From Tenacibaculum sp. (lineage in GTDB: Bacteria > Bacteroidota > Bacteroidia > Flavobacteriales > Flavobacteriaceae): DNA of 64,000 nucleotides. A program made the translations under genes and the position numbers. The DNA is taken from assembly GCA_022448525.1 (NCBI GenBank), contig JAKVCX010000009.1, positions 93,198-157,197 on the forward strand, written 5' to 3'. This document shows, piece by piece, positions 18,265-27,538 of this stretch. The notes under the pieces are model-generated. The model was given only the letters and a program-made list of their open reading frames with translations, did no database searches and had not been told where the DNA came from. The stretch's first letter is position 1, and every line of letters starts with the position of its first letter.

Positions 18265-18804
18265 CTATTTTGAAAATGCTTTTTTGAAAAAAGATTCTAA
18301 AGTATAATACAAAGCAATCGTTAGAATAAAGAATAAGAATCTAATCCCTAAATAGCCTAAAACAGTTAAACTAGAGATATTCATTGATAACCATGTTTTA
18401 GGGATTGAGCCTTTACTTATAATTATCGCTAATAAATCAAATGTTTCATATGAAATATAAAAAAGGAGACTTAAGATAATTCTATATAGTAATTTTTCTT
18501 TTACGTATCTAGTTTTGAATAACCAAATTAACGTCACATAAATAAAATGAATAAAAAGAACACTTAGTGCAAAATATGTGGTTTTGGTAATAAAAATTAT
18601 TAGCAGAGAGAATATAACCCATATTACACCGATTTTAGGGATAGATTTCAAAATTTTTTCATCTATCAGTTTGAGCTTCCTCTTATTTGTAGATATTTTT
18701 TCGCAACAATAATAGATTATAGCATAAATCCAGAAAGTTCCAAAAAAGAAAATTCTAAAAGTGTAAAGTATAAAATAAATTAAATCATCAAAAAGCATAC
18801 ACAC
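18265..18804 (-). CDS. Hypothetical polytopic membrane protein
   Basis: A 179-aa very hydrophobic protein with about five membrane segments and Lys-rich loops (KISTNKRKLKLIDEK). No recognised motif. Its start overlaps the end of the phosphopantetheinyl transferase gene by 17 bases, indicating translational coupling to it. A second start two codons in (18798) is equally possible. Function unknown. Confidence 0.6.
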   Translation of the reverse strand: MCMLFDDLIYFILYTFRIFFFGTFWIYAIIYYCCEKISTNKRKLKLIDEKILKSIPKIGVIWVIFSLLIIFITKTTYFALSVLFIHFIYVTLIWLFKTRYVKEKLLYRIILSLLFYISYETFDLLAIIISKGSIPKTWLSMNISSLTVLGYLGIRFLFFILTIALYYTLESFFKKAFSK

Positions 18805-19414
18805 ATGTGAAATCCTCTATTTCCTCAAAATGGATATCATATTCAGAAGTAACACCTTCATATAATATTTTTCCTGTAGTTGAACTGGTGTCAAAAGAGA
18901 AATCTTCGATATACATGTGATTTAAGAAAAGTAATTTTTTCTTTCCATAGATTTTATACAAACTTTCTTTTGCTCCCCAAACGATAGTCAATTTACTAAC
19001 TAAAGCATCATGATTTGCAATGGATTTGTACTCTTCAATTGGAGTAAATTTATGTGCAATTTTTACAATCTTATCTCGCCTTTTTTCAATGTCAATTCCA
19101 ACTTTATTTTCCTTAGAAATAATTAAAGCAGAAAATATAAAAGAATGTGTAATAGAAATTTGAGTTCCGTCTTTTAAATGTGGTTTTCCATATTCATCAT
19201 AAAACAAATCACTATCCGAATAACCAACTTCTTTCAATAAATGACGAACACTTAAAAAGCCTCTTTGATGAATTTCTGATTTCATTTGAGACACACGATC
19301 AGTACTTTGCGAAGTCAACTCAATTCCTTCAGAAAGTGTATCGAAAGACTCTTCAATCTTCCAAATCAAAACTTTAGAGTGTTTGTTAATATTGATTGTT
19401 TTATATAGAGGCAT
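18788..19414 (-). CDS. 4'-phosphopantetheinyl transferase superfamily protein (Sfp-like)
   Basis: A 208-aa enzyme that moves phosphopantetheine from CoA to a carrier protein serine. Magnesium and catalytic motifs are present: VGIDIE at 105-110 and WGAKESLYKIYG at 146-157. A conserved SITHS segment lies near 87-91. The length is close to Sfp-type rather than short AcpS-type enzymes. No polyketide or peptide synthase lies in the window, so the target may be the fatty-acid ACP or an unlinked synthase. A TAnnTTTC-like box ends about 6 bases before the start codon. Confidence 0.87.
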   Translation of the reverse strand: MPLYKTININKHSKVLIWKIEESFDTLSEGIELTSQSTDRVSQMKSEIHQRGFLSVRHLLKEVGYSDSDLFYDEYGKPHLKDGTQISITHSFIFSALIISKENKVGIDIEKRRDKIVKIAHKFTPIEEYKSIANHDALVSKLTIVWGAKESLYKIYGKKKLLFLNHMYIEDFSFDTSSTTGKILYEGVTSEYDIHFEEIEDFTCVYAF

Positions 19415-19433
19415 GATTTAGAAAGTTATTTTG

Positions 19434-19441
19434 TAATTTTG
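19434..19441 (+). promoter_or_regulatory. -7 promoter box of ahcY
   Basis: TAATTTTG matches TAnnTTTG and lies 35 bases before the ahcY ATG, in the 62-base divergent gap with the phosphopantetheinyl transferase gene. No SAM or SAH riboswitch is visible here. Confidence 0.55.
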
Positions 19442-19476
19442 CGACTCAAAACAGAATATAATAAATATACAAAAAT

Positions 19477-20793
19477 ATGAGCACAAAAACCGCTGCGTAT
19501 GTTCCTTACAAAGTTAAAGATATTTCTTTAGCAGATTGGGGAAGAAAAGAAATTGAATTGGCAGAAGCTGAAATGCCAGGTTTAATGAGTTTACGTGAAG
19601 AGTATAAAGATGAGCAACCTTTAAAAGGTGCTAGAATTGCAGGATGTTTACACATGACCATTCAAACTGCGGTTTTAATCGAAACTTTACAAGCTTTAGG
19701 TGCGGAAGTTACTTGGAGTTCTTGTAATATTTTCTCTACTCAAGATCAAGCTGCTGCTGCTATTGCTGCTGCTGGTACTCCAGTATATGCTTGGAAAGGA
19801 ATGAACGAAGAAGAATTTGACTGGTGTATCGAGCAAACGTTATTCTTCGGAGAAGATAAAAAGCCATTAAACATGATTTTAGATGATGGTGGTGATTTAA
19901 CAAACATGGTATTAGATAAATATCCTGAGTTAGCTGAAGGAATCAACGGATTATCTGAAGAAACTACAACAGGAGTTCACCGTTTATACGAAAGAGTAAA
20001 GAACGGAACATTACCAATGCCAGCAATCAACGTAAATGATTCTGTAACTAAGTCTAAGTTCGATAACAAATACGGATGTAAAGAATCTGCAGTTGATGCA
20101 ATTCGTCGCGCTACTGATGTTATGTTAGCTGGAAAAAGAGTTGTTGTTTGTGGATATGGAGATGTTGGTAAAGGAACAGCTGCTTCTTTCCGTGGAGCTG
20201 GATCTATTGTAACTGTAACTGAAATTGATCCAATTTGTGCTTTACAAGCTGCAATGGACGGATTTGAAGTTAAGAAATTAGAAACTGTTGTTGGTAATGC
20301 AGATATCGTTATTACAACTACAGGAAACAAAGATATCGTTCGTGGTGAGCATTTCGAAGCTTTAAAAGATAAAGCGATTGTTTGTAACATCGGACACTTC
20401 GATAATGAAATCGATATGGCTTGGTTAAATGAGAAGTATGGAGATTCTAAAGTTGAAATTAAGCCTCAAGTTGATAAGTATAACGTAAACGGAAATGACG
20501 TTATCATTTTAGCTGAAGGTCGTTTAGTAAACTTAGGATGTGCAACTGGTCACCCAAGTTTTGTAATGTCTAATTCATTCACAAACCAAACATTAGCACA
20601 AATCGAATTATGGAATAACGCTGATGCTTATAAGAATGATGTTTACATGTTACCAAAACACTTAGATGAGAAAGTAGCAAAATTACACTTAGCTAAAATC
20701 GGAGTTGAGTTAACTGAGTTACGTACAGATCAAGCTGAGTATATTGGTGTAACTGTTGAAGGTCCATACAAACCAGAACACTACAGATACTAA
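19477..20793 (+). CDS. ahcY: Adenosylhomocysteinase (S-adenosylhomocysteine hydrolase)
   Basis: A 438-aa cytoplasmic enzyme that splits S-adenosylhomocysteine to adenosine and homocysteine, relieving inhibition of methyltransferases. The NAD-binding GYGDVGKG motif lies near residue 226, preceded by the [16 protein letters not shown] substrate region, and the C-terminus is the conserved KPEHYRY that closes the neighbouring subunit's cofactor pocket. Length is standard. Single gene with its own promoter and terminator. Codon use appears strongly biased, as in highly expressed genes. Confidence 0.97.
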   Translation: MSTKTAAYVPYKVKDISLADWGRKEIELAEAEMPGLMSLREEYKDEQPLKGARIAGCLHMTIQTAVLIETLQALGAEVTWSSCNIFSTQDQAAAAIAAAGTPVYAWKGMNEEEFDWCIEQTLFFGEDKKPLNMILDDGGDLTNMVLDKYPELAEGINGLSEETTTGVHRLYERVKNGTLPMPAINVNDSVTKSKFDNKYGCKESAVDAIRRATDVMLAGKRVVVCGYGDVGKGTAASFRGAGSIVTVTEIDPICALQAAMDGFEVKKLETVVGNADIVITTTGNKDIVRGEHFEALKDKAIVCNIGHFDNEIDMAWLNEKYGDSKVEIKPQVDKYNVNGNDVIILAEGRLVNLGCATGHPSFVMSNSFTNQTLAQIELWNNADAYKNDVYMLPKHLDEKVAKLHLAKIGVELTELRTDQAEYIGVTVEGPYKPEHYRY

Positions 20794-20818
20794 GATTTAA
20801 ATCTTATTAAAATATAAA

Positions 20819-20850
20819 TTAAGACTCGCTTTTAGCGAGTCTTTTTTATT
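20819..20850 (+). terminator. Terminator after ahcY
   Basis: AAGACTCGCT (20821-20830) pairs perfectly with AGCGAGTCTT (20834-20843), followed by a T-run. It reaches into the stop region of the convergent T9SS gene. Confidence 0.85.
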
Positions 20851-23638
20851 TTCGTAATAAACTAAAACTACCTTTTTTAATAGTGGTAACACCTGATGGA
20901 GTGGTAAGCTTTGCTTCAAACCAATAATCGTTAGATGGTAAAGGGTTTCCTTGGTAATTACCATTCCATCCTAAATCATCCATTGTTAGCGTATAAAGTA
21001 ATACTCCGAAACGATTATAAATGTTTACAATTCCATCAGTATAAAAACTTTGACCTAAGCCTTTAATGTGCCAAAGATCATTTATTCCGTCACCATTTGG
21101 AGTAAAAAACTTCGGATAACTTATAATTGAAATTTCAAAAGACTGAATTCCGCATCCATTTTTATCTCTTATAAGAATAGTGTAAAACCCACCATCAAGA
21201 CTATCAAAAAACGGTTCTTCTTGATAATCATAAATAGTGTTATTATCATTGTCAAGTAAACTAAACTCATAATTACCAATTCCAATATTATCAGTATTAA
21301 TTGTAATACTATTATTATCAGAATCGTCTACAATTTCAAGATCCTCTTTTACCAAAGATGAAATACTTGATTCTTGAATAGTAATGAATTTAATATCTGA
21401 TTGACAATTCTTATCAGAGAAAGCTGAAACGGAGTATATTCCTCCTTTATCCACAGTCATACTTTCCGAACTACTAATAATTTCATTGAACTCGTTTCGC
21501 CATTCATATGTATAATCTCCTGTAGGATTTTGAATATTAACATCAATTGTTGGTCTCAAATTAGAGCATAGAATAGCTAAGTTTTCAACTTCAAAATTAG
21601 GTTTTTGGTTTACTAGAAAATCAATCGTTGTTTCCTGAAAACAAGTGGTATAAATTGGGTTTTCAACTCTAACTCTTATTGTTTGTGTGTGAGTTGAGAA
21701 AGGATTAGGTAGAGGACTTGAAAGTTCTGTATTATTTTCATCAATATATTTAATAATCAATCCTGATTGGTTACCTATAATATTCGATTCAATCTGTGAT
21801 GTATCGAATAAAGCTATTCCATCAAAATCTGTATCACAAGTTTCCTGTGTTTCGATTTTTGTAACAGATGGTACAGTGTTCACAATAAAATCAAAAGTAG
21901 TTTCAGAACTACATTTTCCGCTGGGATCTTGTGAACTGCTATTTTCAACAACTACTTTTATGGTTTGACTATGAGTGCTAAATGGATTCGGCAACGGACT
22001 AGGTAAACTATCACCATTTTCATCAAAGTAGTTTACTGTAACATTAGTTTGAGAACCAATAATTGTATTTTCTATGTTAGAAGTATCAAAAGAAAATAAT
22101 CCGTCTCCATCGTTATCACATTCTGGGGTAATTGTTACTGGATTTGCAACAGGAATTTTTTCTGTAATTAAGGTAATATAGTTTCCAAAGCCTAAACATT
22201 CATTATTTAGTGAACTCTCTACTCGAATGTAAATTTCTTGTTGATATGGACTATTGATGTTCTGAAAATTATTTAGAGTAGATTCAGGTATAGGATTAGT
22301 TTCAAATAAAGCGTCAGTTTCACCTTCAAAATAACTAATCATAATATTTTGATTGGATGGAAATAGATTTTTTATTTCTTCAGACACGCTACTAAAATCA
22401 AAAGAAGAAATACCATCATTTATATTTAATCCATCATCACACTTGTAAAAAGTTTTTTGGAAAGATGTTGGTATTTGGGTTGTAGAAACAGTAAGTTGAA
22501 TTTTACTTGTAGCGAAGCAACCATTCTCGTTTTCAACTCTTGCCCAAATAGCATCAACACTTACATTTTGATTTTGATAGGTGTTAATGTTTTGAATTGG
22601 GTTATTATTGCTTTCAGCTTCAGCTAAACTTTCAAAATATGAGATAGTGTAATTATCAGAGTTTGAAATTAGTTGTTCGTCTATCTCGTTAAGATTAAAT
22701 AAAGAGTAACCATCTGTATCATCGTCACATTGGTTGAAAGATAAGTTAGTGTTTATCGATGGAACAGAAAAAATGGTAGTTTCTTTTTCAATAGTATATA
22801 CTGTTCCATCAGTGTGAGTAACGGTAGCTGTCACATTATAAGTACCATTAGAAGAGTATGTATGTGTAGTGTTTAAATTACTTGAGGTATTATTAGTCCC
22901 AGAAGAAGGTTCGTTAAAATTCCAAATAACCGAACTAACTTCTGAGTGATTTGTTAAACTAAAATTACTTTGTTCTCCTTGGCATACTGAGTTGTGTATA
23001 ATTTGAAAAGGGAGTGTAGTTTGTTTTTCACCATTTACAACGATATAAAAACGTGCATTTGGTCTTTTTAAAGCTCCAGGAAAATTATCGGTAGCTTGAT
23101 ACCCCGTTCCGTTACCAATTCCTAAACATCCTTTATACCAAGATTTCCCTGTGTCATTATCTGTTCCTGCAATTGTAGCAAGTGGTATTGTAGGGTTATT
23201 TGGAGTTACTGTCTTCTTGACTTCAACTAAAATTCTTTTGACATGAGCTGGTACTAGTATTGGGGTTTCAAAAGTTTTTTCTACAACTTTTGACACACTA
23301 CTAGCATAGGGAATTGAATAGGTGTTACTACTACCAATTAATAGATTACTATCAAAAGAGCTAGGGAAGTTATCATCAATTTCATAAATGTTAAATTGAT
23401 AAGACGCACCTCCATAGGAGTAGTTTATAGCAAATTTACCGCTTTTAATAATAAATTCTTCGTTTTCTCCGATTCCGAAGTCGCTTAAAGTAAACTCTCT
23501 TGCCCATAATTCTGTTTCATAACAAGAGAACATGCCTTTGAACTTTACATCATTACCTATATTATTTGTTAATTCAATTTGAGAAAATAGCGAATGGATT
23601 CCAAAAAAGATTAGGATAAGGGGTATTATTCTTTTCAT
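20846..23638 (-). CDS. T9SS type B surface protein with PKD-like and repeated domains
   Basis: A 930-aa secreted protein. After the signal peptide (to about residue 19) comes a region with several cysteines, then a PKD-like domain (about 205-290, with VIWNFNEPSSG and HTYSSNGTYNVTATV). Four related repeats of about 90-100 residues follow, each starting with an Asp-rich CDxDxDG-like motif. The C-terminus is the gliding-motility-associated T9SS type B domain (FFTPNGDGINDLW, then IYNRFGVLLY). It is probably exported by T9SS and placed on the cell surface; the repeats look like calcium-binding or adhesion modules. No enzyme domain seen. Confidence 0.88.
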   Translation of the reverse strand: MKRIIPLILIFFGIHSLFSQIELTNNIGNDVKFKGMFSCYETELWAREFTLSDFGIGENEEFIIKSGKFAINYSYGGASYQFNIYEIDDNFPSSFDSNLLIGSSNTYSIPYASSVSKVVEKTFETPILVPAHVKRILVEVKKTVTPNNPTIPLATIAGTDNDTGKSWYKGCLGIGNGTGYQATDNFPGALKRPNARFYIVVNGEKQTTLPFQIIHNSVCQGEQSNFSLTNHSEVSSVIWNFNEPSSGTNNTSSNLNTTHTYSSNGTYNVTATVTHTDGTVYTIEKETTIFSVPSINTNLSFNQCDDDTDGYSLFNLNEIDEQLISNSDNYTISYFESLAEAESNNNPIQNINTYQNQNVSVDAIWARVENENGCFATSKIQLTVSTTQIPTSFQKTFYKCDDGLNINDGISSFDFSSVSEEIKNLFPSNQNIMISYFEGETDALFETNPIPESTLNNFQNINSPYQQEIYIRVESSLNNECLGFGNYITLITEKIPVANPVTITPECDNDGDGLFSFDTSNIENTIIGSQTNVTVNYFDENGDSLPSPLPNPFSTHSQTIKVVVENSSSQDPSGKCSSETTFDFIVNTVPSVTKIETQETCDTDFDGIALFDTSQIESNIIGNQSGLIIKYIDENNTELSSPLPNPFSTHTQTIRVRVENPIYTTCFQETTIDFLVNQKPNFEVENLAILCSNLRPTIDVNIQNPTGDYTYEWRNEFNEIISSSESMTVDKGGIYSVSAFSDKNCQSDIKFITIQESSISSLVKEDLEIVDDSDNNSITINTDNIGIGNYEFSLLDNDNNTIYDYQEEPFFDSLDGGFYTILIRDKNGCGIQSFEISIISYPKFFTPNGDGINDLWHIKGLGQSFYTDGIVNIYNRFGVLLYTLTMDDLGWNGNYQGNPLPSNDYWFEAKLTTPSGVTTIKKGSFSLLRK

Positions 23639-23749
23639 AGGCTGCGAAATTAAGGAATCGTAATCAAAATACTAATAACTACTTTAAGTAATTATGAAAC
23701 CAATTATAATTTCATTTCACTACATTTATAACAACCAAATTATATGTAA

Positions 23750-24880
23750 ATGAAATCTTTTTTTATATCCCTAGTTTCAATAGTTCTTATTTCTTGTGGG
23801 CAATTAGAAAAATCTGATTCAAAGGAAACAAAATCATCAAATGCTAATTCAGTTGAAGTAGTGGAGGTAGAGAGTTTATCCTTAACTCTTGAACAAGCAA
23901 ATAAATTAGCAAGTTTACCTATACATTGTATCAACGTTGAGTATCCGAATAAGTTAAATCAAACAATTGGAAGTGGAGAAGATTTAAAATCTCCAAAAGA
24001 ATTACATCCTACTTTTTATGGTTGTTTCGATTGGCATTCTTCGGTACATGGCCACTGGAGTTTAGTTGCGTTACTGAAACAATTTCCAAATCTTGATAAT
24101 GCTGAAACTATTAAAGCACAATTACTTCAAAATATTTCAAAAGAAAATATAGAAAAAGAAGTAAAATACTTTTATGGAAAATATAATAAGAGCTATGAAC
24201 GAACCTATGGTTGGGCTTGGTTATTAAAATTAGCTGAAGAATTACATACATGGGATGATGAAACTGCCAGAGTCCTTGAAAAAAACTTACAGCCTCTTAC
24301 AGATTTGATTGTTGGAAAATACTTTGAGTTTTTACCGAAATTGAAATATCCAATTAGAGTAGGAGAGCATGCTAATACTGCATTTGGATTAACTTTTGCC
24401 TGGGATTACGCAAATACTGTTAGCAATGCTGAATTAAAGCTGTTAATTGAAACTAGAGCAAAAGCATTTTATTTAAAAGATCAGAACTGTCCTTTGTCAT
24501 GGGAGCCGAGCGGATTTGACTTTCTTTCTCCATGCTTACAAGAAGCGGCAATTATGAAACGAGTTTTATCTAAAGAATTATTTGATGATTGGTTTGATAA
24601 ATTTCTACCACAATTGAAAGATGTAAATTTTCAATTTCCTGTAGGAGAAGTATCGGATAGAACAGATGGTAAGTTAGTTCATTTAGATGGTGTCAATTTT
24701 TCTAGAGCTTGGGCGTTGAATAAAATCATTGAAGGGTCTCCAGAATTAAATCATTTAAAGAAAATGGCAAATCAACATATAGAATACTCATTACCAAATT
24801 TAGTTGGTGATAGTTATGAAGGAGGACATTGGCTTGGAAGTTTTGCTATTTATGCATTAAAATCTTCTAAGAATGATTAA
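23750..24880 (+). CDS. DUF2891 lipoprotein in the 5-oxoprolinase operon
   Basis: A 376-aa protein with a lipoprotein signal (lipobox LISCG). The mature part is an alpha-rich domain with many His, Trp and acidic residues, including GCFDWHSSVHGHW, GEHANTAFG and EGGHWLGSFA. This matches the DUF2891 family, which has no settled function but whose His and Trp pattern resembles alpha/alpha-barrel glycan or metal enzymes. Its stop overlaps the start of the Nramp-fold gene by 8 bases, so it is the first gene of the DUF2891-transporter-pxpABC operon. A TACATTTA box at 23721-23728 may be its promoter. Confidence 0.8.
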   Translation: MKSFFISLVSIVLISCGQLEKSDSKETKSSNANSVEVVEVESLSLTLEQANKLASLPIHCINVEYPNKLNQTIGSGEDLKSPKELHPTFYGCFDWHSSVHGHWSLVALLKQFPNLDNAETIKAQLLQNISKENIEKEVKYFYGKYNKSYERTYGWAWLLKLAEELHTWDDETARVLEKNLQPLTDLIVGKYFEFLPKLKYPIRVGEHANTAFGLTFAWDYANTVSNAELKLLIETRAKAFYLKDQNCPLSWEPSGFDFLSPCLQEAAIMKRVLSKELFDDWFDKFLPQLKDVNFQFPVGEVSDRTDGKLVHLDGVNFSRAWALNKIIEGSPELNHLKKMANQHIEYSLPNLVGDSYEGGHWLGSFAIYALKSSKND

Positions 24881-26099
24881 AAAGTTATTCAAAAATATTG
24901 GTCCAGGAACCTTAGTTGCAGCAGCATTTATAGGTCCAGGAACGGTGACTGTTTGTACTATTGCTGGTGTTAATTTCGGGTTCAATTTGCTTTGGGCGAT
25001 GCTCATTTCGATATTAGCTACGATTTTCTTACAAGAAATGGCCGCTCGTTTAGGAATTATTTCCCAAAAAGGATTATCAGAAGTTATTCGAGAAGAAGTT
25101 AAAAATCCTGTTTTTAAAAGTATTTTAATTGCTCTGATATTGGTCGCTATTGTTATCGGGAATTCTTTATATGAAGCGGGAAATATTAGTGGTGGAGTTT
25201 TAGGTCTAGAAACTGTTCTAGGAAGCCAAAACTATATGATGGGTCCATTTTATGTAAATGCATTGAGTATTATTATAGGAGTAATCGCATTCGCATTGTT
25301 ATATGTAGGTAACTATAAGTTTTTAGAAAGAGTTTTAGTGAGCTTGGTACTTATTATGAGTTTGTCTTTCTTAATCACAGCAATTATAACAAAACCCAAT
25401 GTAATTGAAATTTTCAAAGGGTTAGTAGTTCCTAAACTTCCAGAGAATGGATTATTAACCGTAATCGCATTGATTGGTACAACTGTGGTTCCATATAATC
25501 TATTCTTGCATGCTTCTTTAGTGAAAGAAAAATGGAACAAACCTGAGGATATCAATAGTGTAAAAAAGGATACAATTATTTCGATTGCATTAGGAGGATT
25601 AGTATCGATGGCTATTATCATTTCTGCAGCAAGTATAAACTCAGATACAATTGCGAATGTTTCTGATTTAGCAAAAGGATTAGAACCATTATATGGAGCA
25701 TTTGCAAAATACTTTTTGGCAATTGGTTTATTTGCGGCTGGTATTACTTCTGCAATAACTGCGCCTTTAGCAGCAGCTTATGTTGCAAAAGGATGTTTAG
25801 GCTGGAAAGGAAATTTGAAATCTAAAAATTTTAGAGGAGTCTGGATTTTTATTTTACTTCTAGGAATTTTATTTTCATCATTAGGGGTAAAACCAATACA
25901 AATAATTAAAGTTGCTCAAGTTGCGAATGGTTTATTGTTACCATTAATTGCTGGAATTTTACTATGGGTAATGAATAAAGAGTCCGTCTTAGGAAAATTC
26001 AAGAATACCAAAACACAAAATTTTATTGGACTATGCTTGTTGGTGTTTACGATTTTCTTAGGCTTAAAAAGTATTCTAAAAGTTTTAAATGTTTACTAA
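24873..26099 (+). CDS. Nramp-fold transporter lacking canonical metal-binding residues
   Basis: A 408-aa inner-membrane protein with about 11 helices and the Nramp fold. The hallmark helix-1 motif, normally DPGN, reads GPGT (residues 21-24). The helix-6 motif, normally MPH, reads VPY (206-208) before NLFLHASLV. The residues that coordinate Mn/Fe in classical Nramp transporters are thus replaced. It overlaps both neighbours (DUF2891 by 8 bases, pxpA by 11) in an operon for 5-oxoproline breakdown. I infer a non-metal substrate, possibly 5-oxoproline or a related amino acid, but this is untested. A name such as manganese transporter would be misleading. Confidence 0.85.
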   Translation: MIKKLFKNIGPGTLVAAAFIGPGTVTVCTIAGVNFGFNLLWAMLISILATIFLQEMAARLGIISQKGLSEVIREEVKNPVFKSILIALILVAIVIGNSLYEAGNISGGVLGLETVLGSQNYMMGPFYVNALSIIIGVIAFALLYVGNYKFLERVLVSLVLIMSLSFLITAIITKPNVIEIFKGLVVPKLPENGLLTVIALIGTTVVPYNLFLHASLVKEKWNKPEDINSVKKDTIISIALGGLVSMAIIISAASINSDTIANVSDLAKGLEPLYGAFAKYFLAIGLFAAGITSAITAPLAAAYVAKGCLGWKGNLKSKNFRGVWIFILLLGILFSSLGVKPIQIIKVAQVANGLLLPLIAGILLWVMNKESVLGKFKNTKTQNFIGLCLLVFTIFLGLKSILKVLNVY

Positions 26100-26817
26100 A
26101 CAAATAGATATTAATTGTGATGTAGCTGAAGGATTAGGTAATGAAAAGCGTTTAATGCCTTATCTAAATTCATGTAATATAGCTTGTGCAGCGCACGCAG
26201 GAAGTAACGAAGTAATTGATGAGGTGATTTCATTAGCGAAATCACATAAAGTTAAAATTGGAGCACATCCTTCATTTCCCGATAGAGAAAATTTCGGAAG
26301 AAAAATTATGAATATTTCTTTTTCTGAACTTCAGAAAAGTATTCGTAGTCAGATTCAATTAGTAAAAAGTAAAACAGAAGAGTACGGAGAACGTTTGCAT
26401 CATATTAAGCCACATGGAGCTTTATATAATATAGCAGCCAAAGAGAAGAGCTATGCTGAAATTATTGTTGCTGAGTTGGTTCGATTAGACTATCCGGTTT
26501 TTTTATACGCACCCTATAATTCTGTTATCTCAAGCTTAGCTAAAGAGAATGGGATTCAAGTAATGTTTGAAGCTTTTGTAGACAGAAATTATAATAGTGA
26601 TTTGTCTTTAGTGTCTCGAACACTCCCAAATGCAATTATTAAAGAAAATGAAACTGCTTGGGAACAATTAAAATCAATGATTGATAATGAAGAGTTAATT
26701 TCTATACAAGGAGAAAAAGTAAAGATAAAAGCAGATACATTTTGCATTCATGGCGATCATGAAAATGCTTTGGAATTACTTCAGTTTATTCGAATGAAAC
26801 TCTCACAAAATGATTAA
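26089..26817 (+). CDS. pxpA: 5-oxoprolinase subunit A (LamB/YcsF family)
   Basis: A 242-aa cytoplasmic protein with the family signature near the N-terminus (DINCDVAEGLGNEKRLMPYL), GAHPSFPDRENFGRK and the HIKPHGALYN motif. With PxpB and PxpC it forms the prokaryotic ATP-dependent 5-oxoprolinase, which turns the damage product 5-oxoproline into glutamate. Its start overlaps the transporter gene by 11 bases and its end overlaps pxpB by 8 bases. All three subunits are present and intact. Confidence 0.95.
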   Translation: MFTKQIDINCDVAEGLGNEKRLMPYLNSCNIACAAHAGSNEVIDEVISLAKSHKVKIGAHPSFPDRENFGRKIMNISFSELQKSIRSQIQLVKSKTEEYGERLHHIKPHGALYNIAAKEKSYAEIIVAELVRLDYPVFLYAPYNSVISSLAKENGIQVMFEAFVDRNYNSDLSLVSRTLPNAIIKENETAWEQLKSMIDNEELISIQGEKVKIKADTFCIHGDHENALELLQFIRMKLSQND

Positions 26818-27538
26818 GGAAATCAAATCTAATCGTTTTGGAGAGAAGGCAATTTTATTAACTTGGAAAAACGAAATATCGCCAAAGATTATTGAAGATA
26901 TTAATAACTTCAAAAGTAGTATTCTACAGAAAAAGCACACACAGATTACTGATTTCATCATTGGTTATAATTCTTTGCTTTTAAAATATAATGATGATTT
27001 CAACTTTTCTCAAGAAATAGAAGAGTTGAAAAACTTGTATGAAAAGAGGAATTTAACATCACAAAACATAAAATTCTGTTGGGAAATTCCAGTTTGCTAT
27101 AATACTGACTTTGGTTTCGATATAGAGAATTTATCGGAGAAGTTGAACTTGTCTGTTGATGAGATTATTCGTAAACATTCCAGTGTAGATTATACGGTTT
27201 ACTTTATCGGATTTTTACCAGGATTTCTTTATTTAGGAGGTTTGAATACTTTTTTGGAAGTCAATCGAAAGGCGACTCCACTTTTGAATGTTCCTAAAGG
27301 TTCTGTGGCAATAGGAGGTAAACAAACAGGAATTTATCCAAATGAAAGCGCCGGTGGTTGGCATATAATTGGGAGGACACCAATAAACTTCTTTAATCTT
27401 GAAAATGATCTTCCTTGTTTTGCAAAATCTGGAGATCAGTTACGGTTTAAACCTATTTCATTAAAAGAGTTTAAAAGAATAGAAGTTGAAATAGCATTGA
27501 GTCAATATGAAATAACAAAAACCGTAATTCATGATTAA
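26810..27538 (+). CDS. pxpB: 5-oxoprolinase subunit B (KipI family)
   Basis: A 242-aa protein of the KipI/carboxyltransferase domain 1 family. Visible signatures: YTVYFIGFLPGFLYLGGL, RKATPLLNVPKGSVAIGG and the GGWHIIGRTP segment near the C-terminus. In Bacillus the homolog also inhibits the sporulation kinase KinA, but the main bacterial role is as a 5-oxoprolinase subunit. Overlaps pxpA and pxpC by 8 bases each, as expected for equal-ratio subunits. Confidence 0.94.
   Translation: MIKEIKSNRFGEKAILLTWKNEISPKIIEDINNFKSSILQKKHTQITDFIIGYNSLLLKYNDDFNFSQEIEELKNLYEKRNLTSQNIKFCWEIPVCYNTDFGFDIENLSEKLNLSVDEIIRKHSSVDYTVYFIGFLPGFLYLGGLNTFLEVNRKATPLLNVPKGSVAIGGKQTGIYPNESAGGWHIIGRTPINFFNLENDLPCFAKSGDQLRFKPISLKEFKRIEVEIALSQYEITKTVIHD

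Noticed and set aside
19415..19476. Possible SAM or SAH riboswitch before ahcY
   Set aside because: The gap is only 62 bases, mostly A/T, with no conserved riboswitch blocks.
19977..20390. Open frame of 137 codons opposite ahcY
   Set aside because: It is a shadow of a strongly biased coding frame; no start context or family likeness.
24873..26099. Annotation as a manganese/iron transporter
   Set aside because: The fold fits Nramp, but both metal-binding motifs are replaced and the operon is for 5-oxoproline.
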